64,000 nucleotides of DNA from Gastrodia elata (Eukaryota; Streptophyta; Magnoliopsida; Asparagales; Orchidaceae). Of this stretch, positions 35,701-45,227 are shown piece by piece. The notes under the pieces are model-generated. The model was not told the DNA's origin and searched no databases. It was given only the letters and a program-made list of their open reading frames with translations. Within the stretch, counting starts at the first letter, position 1; every line of letters begins with the position of its first letter. Location: the NCBI GenBank assembly GCA_016760335.1, contig CM028671.1, positions 37,483,456 through 37,547,455 on the forward strand, read 5' to 3'. A program made the position numbers and the translations under genes.

Positions 35701-35763
35701 ATAAAAGCGGTAACAGTGGAGAAACTGAAGCTATGCGCTGCTTCAGTTGGCCTCGACACATGA
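32740..35763 (+). pseudogene. Copia pol (protease-integrase-RT-RNase H), broken
   Basis: Domains in order: protease motif VDSGTNFHAT (32749 on); pre-integrase LWHQRLGHMS (about 33119); integrase core with DNGDDY and later LKVFSC and FIGH (33495-33983); reverse transcriptase start EIFAPVMKLT (about 34450) and the active-site box YVDD (34802-34813); RNase H end with YVDSD and STTEAEY (about 35310-35460). The frame ends with a stop at 35761-35763. At least several frameshifts and stops lie between segments. It would copy and integrate the element; it is dead here. Confidence 0.9.
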
Positions 35764-35857
35764 TAAGAGAGCGGGGTGAGACACACCACGTTCCTGACAG
35801 AGATTGAAGAAGACAACAAAGAATCAATGTGAAAGAGGGATGATTTTAAAAGGTCTC

Positions 35858-35868
35858 AAAGTGGGAGA
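35858..35868 (+). promoter_or_regulatory. Copia polypurine tract
   Basis: AAAGTGGGAGA directly precedes the 3' LTR start TGTTATG and primes plus-strand synthesis in LTR elements. Confidence 0.75.
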
Positions 35869-35869
35869 T

Positions 35870-36820
35870 TGTTATGTTGTGGAGACCATTTAGCTCATCA
35901 TAGTGAAGCTAATGGAGCTCCGGTAAGTTTCCGAGAGGTTCCAAGGCGATTCATAATAAAGTTGGAATTTCAGCTGCAGCATAGGGGCTACAGTGTGTCG
36001 TGGTTCGCTGTATCGTGTCATGATGCCCAGCACCCGAGAGGAAGGCGTCATAGTGCGCTATAGCGGCCAGTAAACCGACCATGGCGTTGCAGCGCGCCCT
36101 GGTTGATGGAGTTCAGAGGCTGGGGAGTCATAACGTGCCACAGCGGAAAGCAGATAGAGACTGGGGCACTACAGCGTGCCCCAACGGAAGCAGATAGAAA
36201 TTGGGGCGCTACATCCTGCCATAACGACTATCTACCTAAGGCTTGGGTGCTACGACACACCGTAGCATCTGACGAATTTCTGCTCCGGTTCAAGTTATGC
36301 CCTATAAGCTATTGGAGGGGTATTTTGGACCATTTGAGATTCAAAAATGAGCTGGGTATTTAAGGGAAACTTATGGAGGAGTTTCTTATACTATTGTAAT
36401 TTTGGCTAGGGCTTTGGCTGTTGTTGAAGAGGAACCCTAAGGGAGATAGCAGTTGTGTAAGAGAGCTCTTGCATGTGATGAAAATCATATCCAGGTGGTG
36501 GCTGCTTCTTCTCTCATTTATCATAGAGTAAGAGTTAGTGTTCCTTGTTAAGGTAAAGCTCTTTGTAACTCTGTATTAGTCAAAATTCATAGAGGAAATT
36601 TATGTATAGTGTGATTTCGTAATTTTTATCATTCTTGAGTTTTCAACGTAAATATTTATCTTTAGATGTACTTGTGATTTTGATGCATGCATGTGTTGTG
36701 ATCTTTATCTTGCTATGTTTGTGATTTCGTATATTGTTTGTTAACCGTCAACGCATCCCCGATCCTCGAGTGTGTTCAAATCGCTTCCGCTGCAATGTGT
36801 GCTCTCGATTGTCTCCAACA
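35870..36820 (+). repeat. Copia 3' LTR (951 bp)
   Basis: It starts TGTTATGTTG and ends CCAACA. At 35975-36270 it contains a GC-rich block of GCTACAGCGTGCC-like repeats with a spacing of about 40-45 bp, similar to blocks in the unrelated family-2 LTRs. Confidence 0.85.
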
Positions 36821-37871
36821 AAGCACTCGTGCTTACATGACAATTGTTGGTCTTTTATATTGTATCAAAAAGTTATGTTTAAGGCTTTTTTAAGTTTTGC
36901 ATGCTTCTTTTGGAAGTAACATAATATTTGAGTAATCCATCTAAGAAATACTGGAATTCATTATAAGTAATATTTAGAACTTATCTTCATCCTCCGATGC
37001 TTCATCCTTTTTGCATGCCATAAACAAAGATTTGTTCCTTCAACTTGACTCCAAATTGCTTTCCAAATACTTGAAATAATTCATCTATTTTCTTTTCTTC
37101 TTTTTTTACTCAATCTCTTTTAGCCTTTAATCTTCGAACAATCCAGATGTTAATGTCCACATTCTTTGAAAAGGGAAATTATAATCAAAATTTAAAGATG
37201 AGGTAAGGAACATACATTTCCCTTTGTTGGAATGACCATGATAATCCTTGCTTTGTCTTTGAGGAAGAAATGACTTAAACTTCCTTGTCATTAAGGCAAC
37301 CTGTTCATCTCTACCTTCAAGGTTGTTTCATCACTTAAAGTCTCTTCTTCAACTTGCCTTGACCCTTTTTTTAGTCTTCAAAATTTCTTACACTTATGAT
37401 CTAATCCTGCTTTATTGGAGCTTGTCTGTGCTTAGCTTGATAATAAACAAGAACAAAGTAGAGTACATTTTTCTTGCTCCAAAAAGAAGCCTTGGCTAGA
37501 AGGCAAGAAAAAGAAACATAAAACAAAAAGATGATGAATAACTAAAGGTTCTGAGCATTGAACAACAAAGGTTCAACTAACATTATTTCGTAAAGGTTAT
37601 GGCTTATATAAAGCATGATCACTAGGAGAAAAGAAAAACAATAAATGCAACGCATGACAGCCAACTACCTACCTAAAGCCATACTCAGTAATGGGGAATG
37701 GGATACAACTCAATAACACCATGTGGAAAGTAAGACAAGCCAACACATGGTCCCTAAGACCCTTTTATGTACAACATATCTTCATCTTTAGTGGTCTGAG
37801 TGATTGCTCAGATATTCCCCCAAGCTATCTGGTTAGATTCAGCCAAGTCTAAGAAGACTTGATAGTTGCAT
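36821..37871. other. Repeat-derived spacer between copia and the E region
   Basis: No intact frame. On the minus strand about 37140-37345 holds a decayed copia gag fragment (next entry). The rest is AT-rich with no recognised feature. Confidence 0.4.
37140..37345 (-). pseudogene. Decayed copia gag fragment
   Basis: In minus sense one frame reads DEQVALMTRKFKSFL, the pattern between the coiled part and the zinc knuckle in some copia gag proteins (compare D/E-x-x-A-L-x-x-R-x-F-K-x-F). It has stops on either side, and its orientation is opposite to the element at 31.5-36.8 kb. Confidence 0.45.
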
Positions 37872-38013
37872 TCATCAGCTTCTCTTTCTGTCAATACTGA
37901 TGCCTTTGGCCGAGCAATTCCACATCCACCCGGCCGAAGCCCTCGGTTCTTTGATGAACTTTCTAAGTAGCTAGCATCACTCGTGAGCTTACAATATAAG
38001 CACTTGCTTCTTG
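37872..38013. repeat. 142-bp duplication, left copy
   Basis: It matches 40364-40505 over exactly 142 bp with about eight differences. It ends GCTTCTTG directly before LTR E. The unduplicated continuation (AGCATTATCCCGCTC) follows only the right copy. Confidence 0.9.
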
Positions 38014-38227
38014 TGTAACAACCCGTAGTAGTTACAAAAACAAATTTAACTGCCAAAATTAGTTAATGTCAAAGGTTTGAGAAGATTTGGAGGAATTTTT
38101 GTTGATACCTTTCCTTTCACTTAAAGAGTATTATTAACTAACTAACTAAATAATTAATTAAGTGCTTATACCGTTAAGAGATCAACCGCTAAACCTCAGA
38201 AAGGAAGAGGAATGATGAGAGAAATAA

Positions 38228-38315
38228 TTAGATCTGGACCTTTGGTCCAGATCTAATTTGAACCGTCATTTCACGCAGGCGTCTCTCTGAATCGATGGTC
38301 ATGCCATCGATTCAG
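38228..38315 (+). other. Two perfect hairpins in the middle of LTR E
   Basis: TTAGATCTGGACC (38228-38240), loop TTT, GGTCCAGATCTAA (38244-38256); and CTGAATCGATGG (38287-38298), loop TCATG, CCATCGATTCAG (38304-38315). Arms of 13 and 12 bp without mismatch lie in the GC block where A, B and D have their own hairpins. Confidence 0.85.
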
Positions 38316-39076
38316 TCACTCAAATAAGGATTATACCCCTCATACACATATGTTTGCTTACCTGAAGAACGAACCCAGACATTGCCGAAGGAAGAAGGAA
38401 CCGCAGACGAACGATTCGAGCGGAAAAGTTTCCAGAGCAATAGAAGGAGAACTTTCAGATGGTGCTCGACAGGTACCTCATTTCCTTACAATCGTTTACC
38501 TTCCATGCCCTTCGAATTGCTTGCGTATAAGTACCGTATCTTGATCGGCTTCAGTCGAGCCAATCAGGGAGAAATCGACGCCTATTTAAGGTAATTAAGG
38601 CGTCACAATGGAGTTACGCCTACTTGCGTGTACACGTCTCCTAGGACCGTCGGACAGGAAGAGGATGACGAAGCTCTGGATCGACTCCTGACGTCCCCAG
38701 CAGCGAAGGAGGTGGAGTCGAACCGAGCGCCTGCGCCTGCCCGAGTGCTTATATTATTAGACAAACTTAAGGTTAGGTTAGAGAGTCTTAAGTTTGTCTA
38801 TTATTATAAATTATTTTCAAGTTATAAAGCCATATTTTTATATACATAAGTATCTAACAATTGACTTAAGATTAATATCTTAAGACAGTTAGGGGTTCAA
38901 CTAACCCCAATTATTAAGGTAGATAATTAAAATTAGACAACAAATGTATACCATTACTTAGTTTATTTGGCATTCCCATTGAATGCTGCTACGCTTTGAA
39001 GCCTTATCTAATTGATCATAATCATTGTATAATAACAAATATAATTAAATAAGGGGTTTCAATTCAGGGTGGATCA

Positions 39077-39107
39077 GTCTGTACAGACAGTTAAGCCAGG
39101 GCTGGCT
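39077..39107 (+). other. Upstream hairpins of LTR E
   Basis: GTCTGTACAGAC is a perfect palindrome (about 39077-39088), and AGCCAG / CTGGCT (39094-39099 / 39102-39107) follows. They take the place of the hairpin arrays of A, B, D and F. Confidence 0.55.
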
Positions 39108-39654
39108 ATGGAGAGATCAGGAGACCACGCATGTCTTTGAGAGGGAGTGTGTTTGGTTATATAGGAAACCCCATCTCAGATAGTTGGGTAAGCGTACCTA
39201 ATTCATATTTTATTCTGATAGTGCCCATAGAATATAATATAACATAACTTAACTAATACATTAAATATAAATCAATTGCATTACATATTTATACACTTAT
39301 TTCTGCATATTACAGTTCAGTTGTTCATTTGCTATATTTATTTATAGGATGCTAGAATTTGTCTTTTATTCCCTTACTCGCATATAGGATATTAGCCTTT
39401 ATCTTATTTAGCTTTCATATAGATGTTATTCATTTTTAACAATTCTTTTGCAAGGCTGCTAAATGTGCCTTAGCACACATACTACTTATTTTAAATGCTC
39501 ATAATATATATTTTACTTATTCATTTATTTTTCTTTAAATGCATCGTGCTAATGTCTAAACTCATGTGATATCCTTAAACTAAATAGAGTAGAAACTATA
39601 AAATGTGTTTAAACTTTATTAGTCTAATAAGATTTTTATTTTATTGGTTGTGCT

Positions 39655-39685
39655 TATCGTGTAAACAAAAAAATCAAACACGATA
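39655..39685 (+). other. ATG-type hairpin of LTR E, ATG lost
   Basis: TATCGTGT (39655-39662) pairs perfectly with ACACGATA (39678-39685). Where other copies have ATG this has ACG, so the stem is kept although the mini-ORF is not. Confidence 0.7.
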
Positions 39686-40031
39686 GATTAGGAGCCTGGA
39701 GGGGAGCTGACAGACCAATTAGGAGAGGAGATGAATTTCTAGAGATAAATTTGAAGACCTACAGAGACCCTCTTTACCTCATTATTTATCATGTGAGAAG
39801 GAGAGTGATTTTTATCTATTTATAAACATTTAATGTAATAATTTAAGTTTATAACATTTATTAGATTCTGAGATGAATATTTTCTTTTATTTTATTCTGG
39901 AGAATTGTAATGAATGATTTATTAACATTACTTAGAAATGCATCTATATTTTCTCTTACTTATAGATCCTCTACCTATAGAGTGTTTAATACTTGGATTA
40001 GTATATACTAATTCATTATTAAGTACTACAG

Positions 40032-40080
40032 TGGCATCCAGTGTTAGGGCAAGATAACTAACCCGAACACTGGGTCGCCA
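40032..40080 (+). other. Terminal hairpin of LTR E
   Basis: TGGC-AT-CCAGTGTT (40032-40045) pairs with AACACTGG-GTC-GCCA (40066-40080). The AT/GTC internal loop is the same as in B, while most stem bases differ. Confidence 0.75.
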
Positions 40081-40083
40081 TTA

Positions 40084-40098
40084 TTAGTATCAGAGGCA
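40084..40098 (+). promoter_or_regulatory. Primer-binding site of element E
   Basis: TTAGTATCAGAGGC just after the LTR end is close to TGGTATCAGAGC (initiator Met tRNA). Confidence 0.6.
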
Positions 40099-40242
40099 TT
40101 TATGCTAAGAGTAATATAGGTGCATAAGAAAAAGAAAAAAAAAATAAATATTGTTAATAATGCTGAGATTTTTCATTGCTGACTCCATAATAGTAGAAAT
40201 TTTTCATTTCATCTAAACTACTTTCACTATTTTCTTTCTAGA

Positions 40243-40372
40243 ATGAATCTCGACTCAAGTTCATCATCTACTCCTATTAAGAACACAGTAACTTCAGAAA
40301 CCTCATCCACTGCTGATGAGATTAAGACTCTCATAGGATTGGTTAAAATTTTGGTCAATACTCTCATCAGCT
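40243..40372 (+). pseudogene. gag start of element E, truncated
   Basis: The ATG at 40243 opens a Ser/Thr-rich N-terminus (MNLDSSSSSTPIKN) of about 40 codons, then the frame enters the duplicated flank at the shared bases TCATCAGCT. The last 30 bp (40343-40372) recur at 43338-43367, where a different, gag-like continuation follows. The gene family is inferred from position only. Confidence 0.55.
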
Positions 40373-40505
40373 TCTCTTTTTGTCAATACTGATGCCTTTG
40401 GTCGAGCGATTCCACATCCACCCGGCCGAAGCCCTCGGTTCTTAGATGAACTTTCTAAGTAGCTAGAATCACTCGTGAGCTTACAATATAAGCATGGGCT
40501 TCTTG
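40364..40505. repeat. 142-bp duplication, right copy
   Basis: It matches 37872-38013 and joins the gag start through the 9-bp shared sequence TCATCAGCT. Confidence 0.9.
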
Positions 40506-42405
40506 AGCATTATCCCGCTCATCTTATTATTTTGATTAAAACTCTTGATCAACTTGTTGGCTTGATACGACTTGTTCATATGTTATCAACAAATCAAGGG
40601 TTGATTTAGCGAATAAATTGTGAGGTTCATAGCCTCTACAATAATTTAAACTTTAACATCTCAACTATGAAGCAAGCTTTGTGACACCTTTTTAAGTTTT
40701 CTTCATTTCCAATTTCCTAGGATTACTTTAGTAAGAATTTTGGTTAATATTGTACACAATTCATCCATAAAAGCTCATATTTCTGCATAAGGATGTTGAT
40801 CCAAGATTGTTTAATATGTAACTATCAATGTATCCGCTTTGGCTTCAATTTTCTTCACCTGGCATAAATTTACCTATTTTGCTCTTATTCAACTTAACTT
40901 TTAGTCTATTCTAAAATTGCTTAGTACTCAATTTTGTTCTGCTATTTGCATTGCATTGCATGTTGTTACTTCCTCAGTAACTAAAGGTATTTGGCTCAAG
41001 TTAAATTATATTGACTTAAACCCATCAAATTTTGCAAACTATTCAAGTGACATAAGCAAGGAGCTTCCAAGGACTAGTTTGTCAATGGTGAGTTTATAAT
41101 GTTGAGATGGATCCCTCTATTGTGATGAGTATTGTGAGATTAAAAAGTGTGAAGTGATGATTTGTGTTGTATCACGATCAATGAAATTGATATTATGATG
41201 AGATTTATGATGTATTATCTTCAAGATATTTGATGATATGCTATACTACAAAAATAAAAAGATTTAACGAGGAGTCTATTGAAATTGGATAAGTATTATA
41301 TAAATAACCTAATTAAGATGAAAAAACTGCTCTATGCATAGCTGTGAATCAACTATCTTAGATCAGGACACCCTAGGTTCAATGATTGATATCAGAGTTT
41401 TACAATTCTAGAACAGAATCTATACAATTAGTATATCTTTATGGCTTGGGTACTAAGCCCACACGCACAAAACCAAGACAAAGCATTGCTGTCAAAATAT
41501 GTTGGAAATTTTATAACCATTGAGAAATAGCCATTGAGAAATAACCATTGCTTTTCATGCATCGTGTTGTGATTCCAATACCGCATCATCTTGTTGATCC
41601 TGTTGAGAGGACGGACTGCTATGTGGTGGTTCATCAACATAATTATAATATATCATTGCATTCAGTTTAGACATTTTCATAACAATACCATCCAATATGG
41701 CAAGAAGAAGACCAACTTTGTTGCACAATGTTGTTTGGTATCCCCAATAAGTGCCTGATGATCAAAGAAAATGTTTGTGTGAAAGCAAGTAGGATGTTGC
41801 TGGAGGGAAGTCAGTGGTGTGAATCTTGTTTGAGGAACAAGACATTAACAGGCAAAATTCTTGGAGCTATGCAAGATCCTTCTGCTACTTAATCGTAGTT
41901 TCAGCTAAAAGGTATGAAAAAGTCACCTCTGCTAAACAAACAATCTTAGCAGAGGAGATTTTCCTGCAAAACAATTCTTGAAAAAATGGCGACAGAGTCA
42001 ACAGTTGTTGCTGAAGAGCACAACGCGACAATTGTAGTCAAGATCTTCACTACTGGAAGTGGAAATCAACAGATTTTTTGTTCCTAGAAAGCGGGAGGAT
42101 GGCCGGAGCAAAGAAGGAGCGAGCAATTATTGGTTGAAGTTATAGTGTATCAATTAAAGCAGGAGAGAATACAGAAGTTAGCGGATCTTCACTTAAAAAA
42201 GGAAGGCAAGACGATGAGAAATTAAAAACAGAAACGTTGACAAAACAGGATGCTTAATTAAATATTTGGTTTGTTCGTCGGAACAGTTAGCATTACTAAC
42301 CAATAAAATCCATTTACAAAAATCCTTGTTTATTTTAAAAAACCAAAAGCTTATATAAGTTTTGGGTGTTTAGTATGTAAAAAACCCAAACGAGTATACT
42401 TTTGA
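40506..42405. other. Intergenic region downstream of the UPF0548 gene
   Basis: Low-complexity AT-rich sequence with chance frames (40917-41099, 41428-41640) that show no family match. The part next to 42405 is probably the gene's 3' UTR. No promoter or repeat was recognised. Confidence 0.4.
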
Positions 42406-43216
42406 TCATGTCCCAACAAGGTGCTGTGCAGCGACATACTTCAGCACTGCTTCTGCAGACTGCTGAGCGAAATATTTTTGCCTAAATCGTGCATACGGGT
42501 AGCCGATGGTTGAGAGAATGTGCGCAGGTTTTGAGAAGGAAAATATTTCGTACCAGACCTGATCGTTCTCATCCCACTGAACCGAGAACCTCTCTTCTCC
42601 GGCCTGTTTGTTTCCTCGCAAAAGAAATTGAACCTTTTTTTTAAAACCAACGAATGCACGAATGTAAGATCGTACGTGGAAATGGAGATAGATTCGTACA
42701 AGAAGATGGCCATGAAGGGTGCCGCTGCCGAAACCGAAGGAAGCCTTCAAGCAGGAGCCCGGGCGTGGCTGGACGGAAGCATCGGTGACATAGATGATTT
42801 GGAGAGGCATCATTATCCACGGAAGAATCTCATGCACGCAGACGCAGAATCTTCTCCCTTTCTCCAGGGGAGTTTGTGGATCCACGAACGCCCATCTCAG
42901 CCCAAAATGCCTGCCATCTAAACTTGAAACAAGAAGGGAGGAAAAGATTGATAGAACTAAATCCTTATTACCTCCAGGTGTTGATGGCCGACATGGCAAA
43001 GGTGTAGGTGCTGCTGCCACTACCGAGGAGAAAACGCGAACGGTTGATGGAGAAGCCCTCTTTTGAGAGGCTGCCCAGAAGGCCTTTGTCTTCCCCGCCG
43101 AGGGCGGAGGCGCCTTCGAAGCTTGACCTGTAATTGAAACCTCCGGCTCTAGCCGCACAATCTTGTTGCTGCTCATGGGTGGGACGCCACCAGCTAAGGA
43201 AGGGTTTTACCACCAT
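42406..43216 (-). CDS. UPF0548 / DUF1990 family protein, 3 exons
   Basis: Exons (minus strand): 43216-42972, 42910-42700 and 42603-42406, with GT-AG introns of 61 and 96 bp; they join in frame to 217 residues, close to the roughly 205 of the Arabidopsis homologue. The N-terminus FLSWWRPTHEQQ, the middle HFGLRWAFVDPQTPLEKG and HEILPWIMMPLQIIYV, and the end AGEERFSVQWDENDQVWYE plus FSKPAHILSTIGYP follow the plant UPF0548 pattern. The biochemical role is unknown; DUF1990 proteins contain a compact fold without a proven catalytic site. No signal peptide or membrane segment is evident. A long overlapping frame (43176-42406) reads through both introns and is not the protein. The flanking sequence carries the E-element junctions. 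Confidence 0.93.
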
Positions 43217-43337
43217 TTAGGCCTGCGCCCTTTCGATTAAATCCCGCAACTCAATAAACAAAAATATAAGCAAAAAACATCGCTCCAGCCGAACTCTATA
43301 TTTATATTAGAGGAATGCATCCGTGCGCGTATTGACA

Positions 43338-43367
43338 TTAAAATTTTGGTCAATACTCTCATCAGCT
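43338..43367. repeat. 30-bp repeat of the E gag end
   Basis: It is identical to 40343-40372. It lies about 120 bp upstream of the UPF0548 start codon and marks the right edge of the gene-bearing segment 40373-43337. Confidence 0.9.
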
Positions 43368-43700
43368 CCTTTGCTACAAGTCATAATCCTTAATCAATTC
43401 TAGTCATCTCATTTGCTAGAAGTTTAGCTCTGCTCTTTCTTGATGAAATTTTATAAGAGGCTATGATGATTTATGCATATCTCTTACTTTACTTCATATA
43501 GATAGTGTTGTCAAAGTTTTAATGCAACTACTACTTCAACTAACTCTATGTCATATATGAGAAAGTTCCTCTCATGTACTCTTAATTGTCATGAGCCATA
43601 GACAATTATTTTCTTATCCTACATTAGAACACTTTTTCCTATCTACATCGTGATACATTTGTATACTATTGATAATTCATCCTAATATGCCACAATTTAT
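43368..43700 (+). pseudogene. Possible decayed gag continuation of element E
   Basis: It follows the 30-bp repeat in the frame of the E gag start but has stops within about 10 codons and later. Only position supports the call. Confidence 0.3.
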
Positions 43701-44190
43701 GTGTGACTTTTGTTCACACGTAAGTGCACGTGGTCTAAAGTAATGCAGAGATGGTGTGTCTCAGAAATTATCATTCTCAGGGACTAAGGGAAGAGCACTA
43801 GCTACTAATCTCTCGTCTATTGCTTAGACAATAAAACTGGGTTGCTGTTAACTAAATTTGAATCAAAAATTAAAAATAAGTAAAGCTAAGCTATGTTTCA
43901 ACTTATCTACACATTACTGAGCTTAAACTTATTAACTTGTGCAAATTTAAATTGTATCTCAAGGGGCTACTGATTGTTAAACCCACTAGTGACCTCTCAC
44001 GCATATGGGTCATTCACCATTAAACCCTAACGTCGTCTTTAGCCGATCTCGTACGAGACATCATGACTTCGAAACTTAACGTCTAAATGGTGGTTCTTGA
44101 GATTCTATTAGCATTCCCTATCTAGTGCAGATGGACTAGATTTTTATCTTTGCTCTCAAATTCATATAGATATCTCTATGTTCAAGGGAA
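43701..44190 (-). mobile_element. Family-2 LTR (N), left part, split by LTR D
   Basis: Near 43715 is a CACACGTAAGTGCACGTGG motif followed by GTCTAAAGTAATG, as in LTR K at 12895-12930. The rest of N appears at 49081-50389, after LTR D. Confidence 0.5.
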
Positions 44191-44195
44191 GTGTG
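44191..44195. repeat. Target-site duplication of LTR D, left (GTGTG)
   Basis: It matches 49076-49080. Confidence 0.85.
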
Positions 44196-44549
44196 TGTGG
44201 CGTCCCTGCCCCGCCGTGGTCCTGTTAACTCTTAAGTTAACATGATTACGGTGGAGGGGTCACCAAATGACAAAGTCCCCATTTAGAATTGAATTTAGAC
44301 ACGTGTTCTAATCCAACTTAATTAAGAACTTTGTCATTCAACCCATAAGAATTATCACTAAATGATCATACAAGAACTCAGAGTGCGGAAGCATAAAATA
44401 TAACATCCATCCAATACAGTATAAATACAACAATACAGAATAAGTAAGGTACTGAAAAGATAATGTTAACCCGTATTATTACAATATTTAATAAGTTTAA
44501 GAGAACTGAAAAAGGAAACTCTCGATCTCACAAGCAACAGAAACTAAAG

Positions 44550-44653
44550 CTAAAGGTCTTCAGGAACGAGCTCCTCCTCCAATGGCAAGCTCTCCACTGG
44601 ATCTGCTGCTTCAACAAACTTAGAACCTACCATTATTAGTTTCATAATAGTAG
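44550..44653 (-). other. ATG hairpin and acidic mini-ORF in LTR D
   Basis: In plus coordinates CTACCATTAT (44627-44636) pairs with ATAATAGTAG (44644-44653) with one wobble. The minus-strand ATG at 44633 opens a 27-codon frame ending at 44550. The peptide starts MVGSKFVE and is acidic, with an EEE triplet as in A and H. Confidence 0.5.
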
Positions 44654-44680
44654 GGCCCCAGCCAACAAAAGAAAAACTGG

Positions 44681-44697
44681 TTAGACAATATGTCTAA
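44681..44697 (-). other. Hairpin 1 of LTR D
   Basis: TTAGACA (44681-44687), loop ATA, TGTCTAA (44691-44697). Confidence 0.7.
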
Positions 44698-45160
44698 GTA
44701 CATTTTAGGGTAAAAGTTTATTTAAGTTAACTGAATATCACCATAAAAATAGAACTGAGCAAAATAGGTGCAGAAAAGCGTACAAAAGAACAGTAATAAG
44801 TTATAAACTACAGTTTATAACTAAACAAATAGGAAGTAATACATACCTCCTCCAAGCAACTGCAACAAAGACAGGTAAGTAAAAAAAAAGTAAAACTATA
44901 AGAAAAGTATAACCTAAACATGCTTATGATCAAACAGAATATACTAGGTGACATACATAATTTGAACAGTATAAAACTGAAAACACTAACATACTATGTG
45001 AGCATATGAAAACAGTAAGTAAAACTAGCATCCTATATAGTGCAGGAAAACTTTAAGTAAAACAATGCTGAGATGCAGAATACGCTAGTAAAAAAGTAAC
45101 TGTAAACTAAAACTACAGTAACTATATAAGTCACCTGAACTGAACACGAACTCAGCAAAT

Positions 45161-45227
45161 CTTAGCCTGATGAGCTAAGAAATTCTGAACTGAACATCAC
45201 TGAAAACTCTTAGCCTGATGAGCTAAG
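45161..45227 (-). repeat. Duplicated hairpin in LTR D
   Basis: CTTAGC-CTGATGA-GCTAAG occurs at 45161-45179 and again at 45209-45227. It is the positional counterpart of the arrays in A, F and the 16.8 kb copy. Confidence 0.7.

Larger units (their letters stand above)
31482..36820 (+). mobile_element. Ty1/copia LTR retrotransposon, degenerate, 5' truncated
   Basis: A full set of copia landmarks in order: partial 5' LTR, primer site, gag, protease, integrase, reverse transcriptase, RNase H, polypurine tract and 3' LTR. All coding parts have stops or frameshifts. The last 140 bp of the two LTRs agree at roughly five of six positions by eye, with many C/T and G/A changes, which points to an old insertion. 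The 5' LTR lacks about 585 bp at its left, so no target duplication can be tested. Confidence 0.92.
38014..40082 (+). mobile_element. Family-1 5' LTR (E)
   Basis: It starts TGTAACAACCCG with the start palindrome (GTAAC...GTTAC) and ends near GGGTCGCCA. A primer site and a gag start follow, so this is a 5' LTR, not a solo LTR. At about 2.07 kb it is less than half the length of D. It keeps the hairpin order of the family, but the mini-ORF start is ACG and has an early stop. Confidence 0.75.

Noticed and set aside
42406..43176. A single 256-codon minus-strand frame as the UPF0548 gene model
   Set aside because: Its first part is out of frame with the conserved N-terminus and it reads through both introns; the 3-exon model restores the family sequence throughout.
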